Source of the DNA: an uncultured Clostridia bacterium
GTDB taxonomy: Bacteria > Bacillota > Clostridia > Lachnospirales > Anaerotignaceae
Reading direction: 5' to 3'
DNA length: 17,707 bases
Assembly (NCBI GenBank): GCA_937888765.1
Contig: CALASU010000053.1
Coordinates: forward strand, 1 to 17,707
Within the stretch, counting starts at the first letter, position 1, and each line of letters starts with the position of its first letter. The notes under the pieces are model-generated. The model had not been told where the DNA came from and made no database searches. It worked only from the letters and a program-made list of their open reading frames with translations. The position numbers and the translations under genes were made by a program. Positions 6,572-12,972 of the stretch are shown in pieces.

Positions 6572-8817
6572 GCCTCATTCTCTCCATACATAAAATCATG
6601 CAGATTCTGTATCCGCTGTGCCAGCCCCGTGTATCTGCTAACCTCTCTGTCATTGCGGATCATAGAACCCATTGTTTCTTTCAGCCCTACCACAACAACA
6701 AATTTTTTCGCTCTGGTCACGGCTGTATATAAAAGATTTCTCGTCATCAGCATCGGCGGGCCGCTGTAAACAGGCAGAATCACAACAGGGTATTCACTCC
6801 CCTGTGATTTATGGATGGTAATGGCATATGCCAGTTCCAGTTCTTCCAGCTGTCCAAAGTCATACTCTACAATCTTGCCGTCATCAAATGCCACCCGCAG
6901 GGTTTCCGCATCGGTATCAATGGAAAGGATAATGCCCGCATCCCCATTGTATACGCCAAGCCCCTCATCGGTGCATTTGCCCATATCGTTGTACAGCTTC
7001 CAGACAATGTTATAATTGTTTTTGATCTGCATGACCTTATCGCCCTCACGGAAGATGATCTGACGGAAATTCATTTCCCGCTTATCCCTTGCAGGCGGGT
7101 TCAGTGTTTTCTGCAAAACCTGATTCAGATTCTGCACCCCAAGCGTGCCTTTTCGCATGGGTGTCAGAATCTGCATATCCTGCAATCCGTCACAGCCTGT
7201 AAACTTCGGCAGTCTTGTTGTAACGAGTTCCTGTATCGTTGCCGCTACTTCCTCGGCATACGCCCGCCGCATGAAAAAGAAATCCGTCCCCTTTTCATTC
7301 AGCACAGGGTCTTCCCCCTGATTGATTCTGTGAGCGTTCATAATGATGGCACTTTCCTGCGCCTGACGGAACACATGACGCAGACGCACCACTTTCAGCC
7401 GTTCACTGCGAATCATATCCTTCAGCACATTCCCCGCACCGACAGAGGGAAGCTGGTCAACGTCCCCCACAAAAATGATACGGGAACCTGTCTGCACCGC
7501 TTTCAGAAGTGACTGCATCAGCCCAATATCCACCATAGAACTTTCATCAATGATGATGACATCGGCTTCAATGGGATCATCTTCGTTTTTATCAAAAATC
7601 TGTCGGCGGCTGTCCTCATTCACAAAGTTAATGCCAAGCAGTCTGTGAATGGTCTGTGCATCCATACCTGTCGCTTCTGTCATACGCTTTGCCGCACGGC
7701 CCGTGGGAGCGGCGAGTACAACTTCCTGTCCTTCCCGTTCCAGAATCTGCAGAATGGTGTTGATGGTCGTCGTTTTCCCTGTACCGGGACCGCCTGTAAT
7801 CACAAGCACCCCACAGCTCATGGCTTCTACAACCGCAAGCCGCTGTTCGTCTGCCAGCTTCACGCCTGTTTCCTGCTCTACCCGCAGAATCTCCCTTGCG
7901 ATATACTCCATATCGGGCGGATCGTATTCCTCAGAAAGCTCCAGAAGCCGCTTCGCCACTGCCATTTCCGCATAAAAATAATAATTCAGATACACCGCTT
8001 CGATGTCATTCACTTTTTCCTGCCAGATCTGGCTATCCACCTGTAATTCCCGAATTGCATTTTCAATCGAAAGCGGATGCAGCTGCAGCAAATCAATCGC
8101 CTGCTGTATCAGTTTTTCTTTCGGCAGAAAACAATCGCCATTCCCTGCGGCAGTATTCAGAATATATTTCAGTGCCGCCTTTACACGGTTCGGATCATCT
8201 GCCGCAATCCCTGCACTTGCCGCCATTTTATCCGCCATTTTGAAGCCAATCCCAATCACATCATCTGCCAGACGATAGGGATTATTCTTCACGATCTCAA
8301 AGGTACGTCCCTTATATTTTTTATAAATCTTCATGGCATAGGCAGGAGAAATATCGAACCCCTGCAGGAACATCATGGCTTTTCTCAGTTCATGCTGTTC
8401 GGCAAAGGTTTCGGAAATCTTCTGTGCTTTCTGGTAGCTGATACCCTTGATTTCCGCAAGCATATCAGGCTTTTCTTCAATAACATAAAAAGTGGCATCG
8501 CCGAATCTTTCCACGATGCGTTTTGCCATTCTTGCCCCGATGCCCTTAATCATGCCCGAAGCCAGATATTTTTCCATTCCCGCCTGTGTGGTAGGCATGG
8601 ATTTTTCATAATACTGCACCTGTACCTGTCTGCCGTAAAGGGCGTGCATTGTCCAGCTGCCATGAATCTCCAGAGATTCGCCGCTATGAATCTGCGGCAC
8701 AACGCCCACACAGGTCACCTCATCGTCCTCGGTTGTCAGCGTAAACACGGTATAGCCGTTATCCTTATTATGGAAAATAATATCTTCCACTTCTCCGATC
8801 AGTTTCACATCTTCCAC
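6553..8817 (-). CDS. recD2: RecD2-type ATP-dependent DNA helicase
   Basis: The product has 754 residues, the expected length for RecD2, a 5'-3' superfamily 1B helicase that works without RecBC. An OB-like N-terminal region (1-75) is followed by helix-hairpin-helix segments (KGIGARMAKRIVERFG, about 91-106, and a second near 180-200). The motor then carries Walker A GGPGTGKT (342-349), APTGRAAKRM, the DExx-type IIIDESSMVD (421-430), GDVDQLPSVGAGN (451 on) and the C-terminal YAITIHKSQGSEYP with NLLYTAVTRAKK. The start codon is GTG at 8817, chosen because AGGAGG lies seven bases upstream. It is the first gene of a two-gene unit with comF. RecD2 acts in repair and in controlling recombination. Confidence 0.93.
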   Translation of the reverse strand: MEDVKLIGEVEDIIFHNKDNGYTVFTLTTEDDEVTCVGVVPQIHSGESLEIHGSWTMHALYGRQVQVQYYEKSMPTTQAGMEKYLASGMIKGIGARMAKRIVERFGDATFYVIEEKPDMLAEIKGISYQKAQKISETFAEQHELRKAMMFLQGFDISPAYAMKIYKKYKGRTFEIVKNNPYRLADDVIGIGFKMADKMAASAGIAADDPNRVKAALKYILNTAAGNGDCFLPKEKLIQQAIDLLQLHPLSIENAIRELQVDSQIWQEKVNDIEAVYLNYYFYAEMAVAKRLLELSEEYDPPDMEYIAREILRVEQETGVKLADEQRLAVVEAMSCGVLVITGGPGTGKTTTINTILQILEREGQEVVLAAPTGRAAKRMTEATGMDAQTIHRLLGINFVNEDSRRQIFDKNEDDPIEADVIIIDESSMVDIGLMQSLLKAVQTGSRIIFVGDVDQLPSVGAGNVLKDMIRSERLKVVRLRHVFRQAQESAIIMNAHRINQGEDPVLNEKGTDFFFMRRAYAEEVAATIQELVTTRLPKFTGCDGLQDMQILTPMRKGTLGVQNLNQVLQKTLNPPARDKREMNFRQIIFREGDKVMQIKNNYNIVWKLYNDMGKCTDEGLGVYNGDAGIILSIDTDAETLRVAFDDGKIVEYDFGQLEELELAYAITIHKSQGSEYPVVILPVYSGPPMLMTRNLLYTAVTRAKKFVVVVGLKETMGSMIRNDREVSRYTGLAQRIQNLHDFMYGENEACGEAF

Positions 8818-8846
8818 GCCTTCACCTCCTCAAAACATCTTCTGCC

Positions 8847-8855
8847 AGTATACCA
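8847..8855 (-). promoter_or_regulatory. Extended -10 promoter of recD2
   Basis: On the minus strand TGG-TATACT is an extended -10 element (TG-n-TATACT) about 30 bases before the GTG start. The -35 position carries only a weak TTCCCT, which is compatible with extended -10 promoters. Confidence 0.5.
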
Positions 8856-8880
8856 CAAGCATCAGAAAAAGGGAATATTC

Positions 8881-8958
8881 TGTGGGGGCGTTGCCCCCAC
8901 ACCCCCACCAAGGGGGTCACCCCCTTGGAACCCGATTTGCAAAAGCATACACTTTTGC
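8881..8958. repeat. Cluster of three perfect palindromes (intergenic repeat)
   Basis: The hairpins are TGTGGGGGC-GTT-GCCCCCACA (8881-8901), CCAAGGGGG-TCA-CCCCCTTGG (8908-8928) and GCAAAAG-CATACA-CTTTTGC (8939-8958). The first two have 3-nt loops and very GC-rich stems. The first closely resembles the GGGGGC-GAT-GCCCCC stem at 4200-4218. The cluster lies between the small cysteine-rich gene and the recD2 promoter and may act as a transcriptional barrier, but it lacks the T-run of a classical terminator. Confidence 0.7.
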
Positions 8959-8968
8959 GGTATTTCGG

Positions 8969-9151
8969 TTAATCCTTTTTATAGTGCTGTTCTAATTTTT
9001 CCAGTTGTTTTTGCTTTTCTTTGGAAAGCATTTCTGCATTCAGAGAAACGGCAATACATTCCTCGCAGATTCCCGCTTCATTGATACTGATTCTCTGTAA
9101 GGTGCACTCATTTTTCTGATTGTATAAACAAAACTCATATCTGCATTCCAT
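8969..9151 (-). CDS. Small cysteine-rich protein, DUF1540-like
   Basis: The 60-residue product starts MECRYEFCLYNQKNECTLQRI. The cysteine pattern is C-x4-C-x2-N-x4-C, then an IxI strand, then CEEC, which resembles the small probable metal-binding DUF1540 family, although I cannot confirm membership. The C-terminal half is a charged helix (LSKEKQKQLEKLEQHYKKD). The ATG at 9151 is preferred over an in-frame ATG at 9178 because AAGGTGG lies seven bases upstream. No function is known. The gene diverges from the ribbon-helix-helix gene at 9281, and part of the 11-bp repeated boxes lies in its 5' region, so the two may share control. Confidence 0.7.
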   Translation of the reverse strand: MECRYEFCLYNQKNECTLQRISINEAGICEECIAVSLNAEMLSKEKQKQLEKLEQHYKKD

Positions 9152-9174
9152 TTTTATCCCACCTTTAATTTTGA

Positions 9175-9203
9175 ACACTTATTTTAAGTGTCTTTTTAGT
9201 GTC
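9175..9203. promoter_or_regulatory. 11-bp phased boxes, left cluster (possible operator)
   Basis: ACACTTA (9175-9181) and TAAGTGT (9185-9191) form a perfect inverted repeat around TTT. TTTTAAGTGTC (9182-9192) is followed immediately by TTTTTAGTGTC (9193-9203), a tandem 11-bp direct repeat with one mismatch. The GTG cores recur exactly 11 bp apart, on the same DNA face. Ribbon-helix-helix proteins typically bind such tandem short boxes, and such a gene begins at 9281. Confidence 0.55.
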
Positions 9204-9248
9204 TTTTCAAAATTCTATCATAAAATCCCAGTACAATAAACTAAAAGT

Positions 9249-9276
9249 TAGTGCATTTTAAGTGCAAAGTAGGTGT
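9249..9276. promoter_or_regulatory. 11-bp phased boxes, right cluster (possible operator)
   Basis: The boxes TTAGTGCA, TTTAAGTGCA and AAGTAGGTGTA place GTG cores at 9251, 9262 and 9273, again exactly 11 bp apart. They run into the Shine-Dalgarno of the ribbon-helix-helix gene and share the (T)TAAGTG core with the left cluster. A bound protein would cover the transcription start and ribosome-binding region. Confidence 0.5.
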
Positions 9277-9280
9277 ATTT

Positions 9281-9463
9281 ATGAAAGCAAAAAAGACAAA
9301 ACATATCAGTATCAAAATCGATCCTATCATGTTAAAAAAATTCCACTCTGTAGCAGACTATCATGGACGCTCTGCCAGCAGACAGATTCTATACCTCATT
9401 CATCAATGTATTCGGGAATTTGAAAAAGAGCATGGCGAAATTGAAGTAGAAGAAGAGGAATAA
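9281..9463 (+). CDS. Small Arc-type ribbon-helix-helix DNA-binding protein
   Basis: The 60-residue product reads MKAKKTKHISIKIDPIMLKK and continues with a helix, YHGRSASRQILYLIHQC, and an acidic tail. This matches the Arc/MetJ ribbon-helix-helix pattern: one strand (HISIKID) that reads DNA as a dimer, then helix, turn (GRS) and second helix. Such proteins are small repressors or plasmid/chromosome partition factors. The ATG at 9281 is preferred over 9251 because TAGGTG lies five bases upstream. No toxin partner follows; a strong terminator begins three bases after the stop codon, so it is a single gene. Phased 11-bp boxes upstream suggest autoregulation and possibly control of the divergent cysteine-rich gene. 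Confidence 0.8.
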   Translation: MKAKKTKHISIKIDPIMLKKFHSVADYHGRSASRQILYLIHQCIREFEKEHGEIEVEEEE

Positions 9464-9465
9464 AC

Positions 9466-9511
9466 AAAAAGGATAAGGCATCTGATCCATCATCAGTACC
9501 TTATCCTTTTT
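9466..9511. terminator. Bidirectional intrinsic terminator
   Basis: AAAAAGGATAAGG (9466-9478) pairs with CCTTATCCTTTTT (9499-9511). The loop holds a second small stem, CTGAT/ATCAG. T-runs flank both ends, so it can end both the ribbon-helix-helix transcript (+) and the secreted phosphatase transcript (-), whose stop codon lies about 110 bases away. Nothing else recognisable lies between 9512 and 9620. Confidence 0.85.
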
Positions 9512-9620
9512 CTCTCTAACTCTAACGGTATAAATCTTTAATTTTTCAAAAATATGCTTTCTGCCGACTTTCATTCTTTTCACAGTTTTCTGCCGAATCC
9601 TGATCTGTTTCATGGTTTTC

Positions 9621-11198
9621 TTATTTCAGCTTTGCCTGTACTGCTTCGATTTCTGCATCTGTCAGCCCAAGCTGTGTTCTGAAACATTCCGCTGCTTCTG
9701 CGGCAAGATCAACACCTTCTGCACGAATATCCGCAACACCGAAGATATTATTCAGCATCTTTACGATGTTGTTTTCAGCAATCTCTTCATATTGTTCACT
9801 TCCGATTTCCACCCCGTAGTAATTGCTGTACGTCACCATATAATCCGCAATGACTTCCTCACCGGATGCACCCATCAGACATTCCAGAAGTGCACTCACA
9901 AGCCCTGCTCTGTCCTTCCCTTCGTTGCAGTGAATCAGATAAGGGCTTTCATTTGCCGCAATAAAACGCAGCCCCTCTGCAAGTCCGTCACTGAAATCCT
10001 TATCCATTTTCTGTGTGTCGGGAATCCCCAGATGCAGACCAATAGAATCACACTGTGCATAATAGGATGTAGCCCAGCCTTCATATGCTGTCATTGCCTG
10101 TGCAGAATCGGCAAGGTTTACCACTGTTTTTATGCCAGCTTTTTGCATCAGTGCATCTGCATATCCGTTTCTGCCCAGTCCGGGATTCACAGGAGAAGAA
10201 CTGCGGTAGAGCTTTTCCGCCCCCATGCCTGTTGTATCAATCATTCTGAAATTGGCAAATTCCGCATCAGAAAGCTCTGCATAATCCGCCCTTTCGTTGG
10301 TACGGTGCAGCTGACGAAGCAGATATTCGTTGTAGTAACCCCCTTTTTCCTGCATGGCAATGCTTACCTTAACAGGAACTGTCATACCCTCTGTATAGTC
10401 CCACTGATATCCGGGTTCTTCTGCAATTTCAGATTTTACAGCAATGCCTGCATCCTCTGCCAGATTGCCCATATTGAGCGCAAGCACAACACGATCTACA
10501 GGAATGGCTTCATCCATCTGCACACGGCAGACAGGGTTTCCTATATCCACATCAGAATAATTTGTGCCGACAGGCATCGCATATGTTTTGTCTGCAATCG
10601 TAACTGCAATCACATCGCCGTATGCGTAGTCCTCCAGCAGTTCACTTCCTTTCAGAGAAAGCACGAGGTTGCCGTACTTTTCAATCCCCGCTACCGTAAT
10701 CGCTGTTTCTTCCTGTTTGGATTCTTCTGTTACCTGTGCAGAAATGGTAACTGTCTTTGTTTCTTCGTTCCAGACTACCTCTGCACCAAGACTCTCTGCC
10801 ACAAAGCGAATCGGAAGCATGGTACGCTCATGGATAACAGCAGGAGCCGCATCCAAAGTATATGCTTCTCCATTGATATAGGCAGTTGTACTGCCTATCT
10901 GCATACGGATTGTATCTTCTGCTTTCGACAGTGTAACAGTCTGGCTTTTCGCATCCCATTCTGCCTGTCCGCCCATTTCTTCTGCGATGGCTCTCACAGG
11001 CAGCAGGATTCTGTTATCCTGAATAACAGGAACAGTTTCCCTGTCATCAATGGCTTTTTCTTCGCCGTTTACTGTCATTACAGGACTGTTGCTATTGAGT
11101 GTAATGGTAAGTGCAGATTCCTCTGCCATTACAGGAACAGACAGCATCACTGCCGCAAGGATTCCCGCAAAGATTGACTGATATGCTCTTTTCTTCAT
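9621..11198 (-). CDS. Secreted protein phosphatase with copper-amine-oxidase-like wall stalk
   Basis: The 525-residue product starts with a signal peptide (MKKRAYQSIFAGILAAVML, cleavage probably after VMA near residue 25). A copper-amine-oxidase N-terminal-like domain follows (about 30-153; repeated ILLPVRAIAEEMGG / MLPIRFVAESLGA), common in clostridial exported proteins. Residues about 168-253 (KYGNLVLSL, GDVIAV, NYSDVDIG, LALNMGNLAEDAG) resemble the C-terminal barrel of SAM-hydroxide adenosyltransferases; this match is by eye. The C-terminal part is a Tyr/dual-specificity phosphatase of the Y_phosphatase3 type with HCNEGKDRAG, catalytic Cys424 and Arg430 (C-x5-R). The substrate, a phosphoprotein or phospholipid outside the membrane, is unknown. 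The ATG at 11198 fits AAGGAGG nine bases upstream; an ATG at 11204 would be too close. That Shine-Dalgarno overlaps the stop codon of the upstream ferredoxin gene, so the two are coupled. Confidence 0.85.
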   Translation of the reverse strand: MKKRAYQSIFAGILAAVMLSVPVMAEESALTITLNSNSPVMTVNGEEKAIDDRETVPVIQDNRILLPVRAIAEEMGGQAEWDAKSQTVTLSKAEDTIRMQIGSTTAYINGEAYTLDAAPAVIHERTMLPIRFVAESLGAEVVWNEETKTVTISAQVTEESKQEETAITVAGIEKYGNLVLSLKGSELLEDYAYGDVIAVTIADKTYAMPVGTNYSDVDIGNPVCRVQMDEAIPVDRVVLALNMGNLAEDAGIAVKSEIAEEPGYQWDYTEGMTVPVKVSIAMQEKGGYYNEYLLRQLHRTNERADYAELSDAEFANFRMIDTTGMGAEKLYRSSSPVNPGLGRNGYADALMQKAGIKTVVNLADSAQAMTAYEGWATSYYAQCDSIGLHLGIPDTQKMDKDFSDGLAEGLRFIAANESPYLIHCNEGKDRAGLVSALLECLMGASGEEVIADYMVTYSNYYGVEIGSEQYEEIAENNIVKMLNNIFGVADIRAEGVDLAAEAAECFRTQLGLTDAEIEAVQAKLK

Positions 11199-11212
11199 GT
11201 TCATTTTCCTCC

Positions 11213-12046
11213 TTATTCTGCTCTTTGGCTCGGGTTTCTGCTTTCGCACGGTACGCCTGTCTGACACAGGCCACAGCCAAATCTGGGTGCATACATCTGC
11301 CCTGTTTTTTTCAGCCATGTACTGCAAACAGCATGATCTTTTCCTTTTTCAAAGCTGATGGCATTCACAGGGCATCTTCTGATGCAGGCACCACACTGCG
11401 TACAATAGTCATAGATTCCCGTATACACCCGCTGATCCGCTTCCAGTTCCTCACTGATGATAACAGACAGCAAACGCCCTGCCATACCTCTTTCCGTAAT
11501 CAGCCCCTTTGATAAACCAAACGTACCCAAACCGCATACATAGGCCGCATGACGTTCAGACCAGTTGCTTCCAAAGGTATCTTTATCCATGCAGGTATAG
11601 TCTGAAAAAGCGTTTCCTGCAGAGATTTCCTGAAACCTTGCATCTATCGCAGGCACACATACATCCATGCCCTGTTCTGCAAACCATTTTTCAAGCTGTC
11701 TGCCGTACTCCGCCAGATATGCCTGTCCTTCTATACGCCCATACAGCCAAAGCATAGACGGGGTATCTTTCAACGCCCGATTGCTCGCTTTTACTTCCTC
11801 TGTAAACGGAAAAAAGAGCGAAATTACTGTTTTGCCGTTTTTCAGCCATTCTGATGGTGTCATAAACCACGGCCCAATGATTGCAGGATCTTTAAACTGT
11901 GAAAATAAACGATCTTCCGCAGAGCCAATCCCCATCAGCGGTACATCAAACAGCTTCACGCCCGTTACTTCCGTTCCTGTCAATAGATTTCCCTGACAGC
12001 TTTCATACAGTGCTTTTATTTTTTCTGTCATTTCTTTTCTGTCCAT
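11213..12046 (-). CDS. 4Fe-4S protein of the epoxyqueuosine-reductase-like (COG1600) type
   Basis: The product has 277 residues. Its C-terminal third carries two ferredoxin-type clusters: C-x2-C-x2-C-x3-CP (Cys215, 218, 221, 225) and a second set from Cys241, Cys258, Cys261 and Cys267 (FGCGLCQTGVPCESRNP), as in the C-terminus of QueG. The middle part SERHAAYVCGLGTFGLSKGL also follows the QueG-like pattern. True QueG uses cobalamin and is longer; I see no clear proof that this protein acts in queuosine synthesis, so the reaction is open. AGAGAGGA lies four bases before the ATG. Its stop codon TAA is part of the Shine-Dalgarno of the secreted phosphatase, so both are one transcription unit. It is a cytoplasmic protein with no signal peptide, which makes the pairing with an exported enzyme puzzling. 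Confidence 0.8.
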   Translation of the reverse strand: MDRKEMTEKIKALYESCQGNLLTGTEVTGVKLFDVPLMGIGSAEDRLFSQFKDPAIIGPWFMTPSEWLKNGKTVISLFFPFTEEVKASNRALKDTPSMLWLYGRIEGQAYLAEYGRQLEKWFAEQGMDVCVPAIDARFQEISAGNAFSDYTCMDKDTFGSNWSERHAAYVCGLGTFGLSKGLITERGMAGRLLSVIISEELEADQRVYTGIYDYCTQCGACIRRCPVNAISFEKGKDHAVCSTWLKKTGQMYAPRFGCGLCQTGVPCESRNPSQRAE

Positions 12047-12187
12047 AGTATCCTCTCTATATATTCATATTTCCTAAATGATACCATACTTCCGGAAAAA
12101 ACTATATGCTTCCACTAAAAAAAGCAGAACATATATGACCTGCTAATGCATTGCAATCCTTGTTTATATACTGCAAAAAGCTTCTGC

Positions 12188-12216
12188 TTGCCATGCTCTC
12201 TGTGTTTTAGTATACT
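12188..12216 (+). promoter_or_regulatory. Promoter of mnmM
   Basis: TTGCCA (12188-12193), a 17-bp spacer and TATACT (12211-12216) form a near-consensus vegetative promoter about 30 bases before the start codon. The rest of the gap 12047-12187 shows no clear signal beyond a possible weak minus-strand -10 near 12080. Confidence 0.8.
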
Positions 12217-12246
12217 GTCAGTACGACCGAAAGGAGGAAAAAACCC

Positions 12247-12810
12247 ATGGGACTCAATACACTTTTTCTTGCACATAAGTTTGTTTCCGAGCACGTTCAT
12301 GCAGGCGATTTCTGCATTGATGCAACCGCAGGTAAGGGCAGAGATACGGTATTTCTGTGCAATCTTGTAAAAGAAAACGGCAAGGTACTTGCTTTTGATA
12401 TCCAGCCTGACGCAGTGGCGCAGACACAGGCTCTGGTATCCCAAAACGGCTATGAAGAAATTGCTTCTGTCATTCTTGACAGCCATTCCCATATGGAACA
12501 ATATGCCGCAGCAGAAACCGTTGACTGCATCATGTTCAATTTTGGCTGGCTCCCCGGCGGCAGTCACAAAATCTTTACCCGTCCCGAAACCAGTATCCCT
12601 GCCATCGAGGCAGGGCTGCGGCTTTTAAAGCCCGGCGGCATTATGTCTTTATGCATTTACTACGGCGGCGAAAGCGGCTATGAAGAACGGGATGCCCTGC
12701 TGGAATATCTTGCGACCATTGATAATCGAAAGTATACAGTTATCGTCAATACCTTCCATAACCGCACAGGCGATCCGCCGATTCCCGTATATATCTATAA
12801 GGAAATCTAA
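12247..12810 (+). CDS. mnmM: tRNA 5-aminomethyl-2-thiouridine methyltransferase (MnmM/YtqB family)
   Basis: The product is a 187-residue class I SAM-dependent methyltransferase. Motif I is DFCIDATAGKGRDTVFLC (about 21-38), motif II is KVLAFDIQ, and the family-specific FNFGWLPGGSHKIFTRPETS follows; the end is NRTGDPPIPVYIYKE. These are hallmarks of the YtqB family, shown in Gram-positive bacteria to make the last methylation of mnm5s2U at the tRNA wobble position. The assignment therefore rests on established family knowledge, and the key motifs look intact. AAAGGAGG lies nine bases before the ATG. It is the only clear plus-strand single gene in the right half of the window and has its own near-consensus promoter; hairpins follow the stop codon. 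Confidence 0.92.
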   Translation: MGLNTLFLAHKFVSEHVHAGDFCIDATAGKGRDTVFLCNLVKENGKVLAFDIQPDAVAQTQALVSQNGYEEIASVILDSHSHMEQYAAAETVDCIMFNFGWLPGGSHKIFTRPETSIPAIEAGLRLLKPGGIMSLCIYYGGESGYEERDALLEYLATIDNRKYTVIVNTFHNRTGDPPIPVYIYKEI

Positions 12811-12814
12811 AAAA

Positions 12815-12835
12815 GAAGCCCGCTTAACGGGCTTC
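12815..12835 (+). terminator. Hairpin directly after mnmM
   Basis: GAAGCCCG (12815-12822) and CGGGCTTC (12828-12835) form a perfect 8-bp stem with loop CTTAA, starting four bases after the mnmM stop. The following bases are TCCCG rather than a T-run, so termination is probably incomplete and finished at 12937-12970. Confidence 0.55.
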
Positions 12836-12841
12836 TCCCGC

Positions 12842-12941
12842 CTGCGGCGGTGTCGCTTGCGACTAACTACCCTGCCGCCGCAGTGCGATCCCCCGGAGGG
12901 TTTTTACTCTATAAGAAGCAAAGTTTCTTATAGAGTAAAAA
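12842..12941. repeat. Composite palindromic element
   Basis: CTGCGGCGG (12842-12850) pairs with CCGCCGCAG (12875-12883). Nested inside is GTCGC-TT-GCGAC (12852-12863). Next to it, TTTTTACTCTATAAGAA (12901-12917) pairs over 17 bp with its perfect complement at 12925-12941. The tip AGAAGCAAAGTTTCT resembles the palindrome AGAAACAAAGTTTCT at 4145-4159. It is probably a member of the same dispersed repeat family rather than part of either neighbouring gene; a small structured RNA cannot be excluded. Confidence 0.6.
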
Positions 12942-12970
12942 AGTGTAAGCCAAATGGCTTACACTTTTTT
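12937..12970. terminator. Bidirectional intrinsic terminator
   Basis: AAAAAAGTGTAAGCC (12937-12951) pairs perfectly with GGCTTACACTTTTTT (12956-12970) around AAAT. T-runs end both strands. It lies two bases after the ferredoxin-nitroreductase stop codon on the minus strand and also faces mnmM read-through on the plus strand. Confidence 0.88.
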
Positions 12971-12972
12971 GA

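Noticed and set aside
9175..9276. CRISPR-like or plasmid-iteron array
   Set aside because: Units are only 11 bp, imperfect and in two small groups without spacers; no replication or Cas gene is nearby, so operator boxes fit better.
9389..9613. Minus-strand Lys/Arg-rich open frame of 74 codons next to the phosphatase gene
   Set aside because: No ribosome-binding site; it runs through a strong bidirectional terminator and antisense to the ribbon-helix-helix gene.
9612..11177. Plus-strand open frame of 521 codons across the phosphatase gene
   Set aside because: Antisense shadow of a gene with signal peptide and catalytic motifs; its composition is unnatural (Cys/His/Arg-rich) and no start signal is seen.
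11199..11327. Upstream in-frame extension of the secreted phosphatase
   Set aside because: It would place 43 charged residues before the signal peptide and overlap the ferredoxin gene; the strong AAGGAGG marks 11198.
12122..12189. Inverted repeat AAGCAGAA/TTCTGCTT in the gap before mnmM as a riboswitch
   Set aside because: The arms are short, 52 bases apart, and the second overlaps the -35 of the mnmM promoter, so it would not be in the transcript.
12115..12567. Minus-strand open frame of 150 codons over the mnmM promoter and gene
   Set aside because: Antisense to the well-supported mnmM gene and its near-consensus promoter; no motif or start signal.
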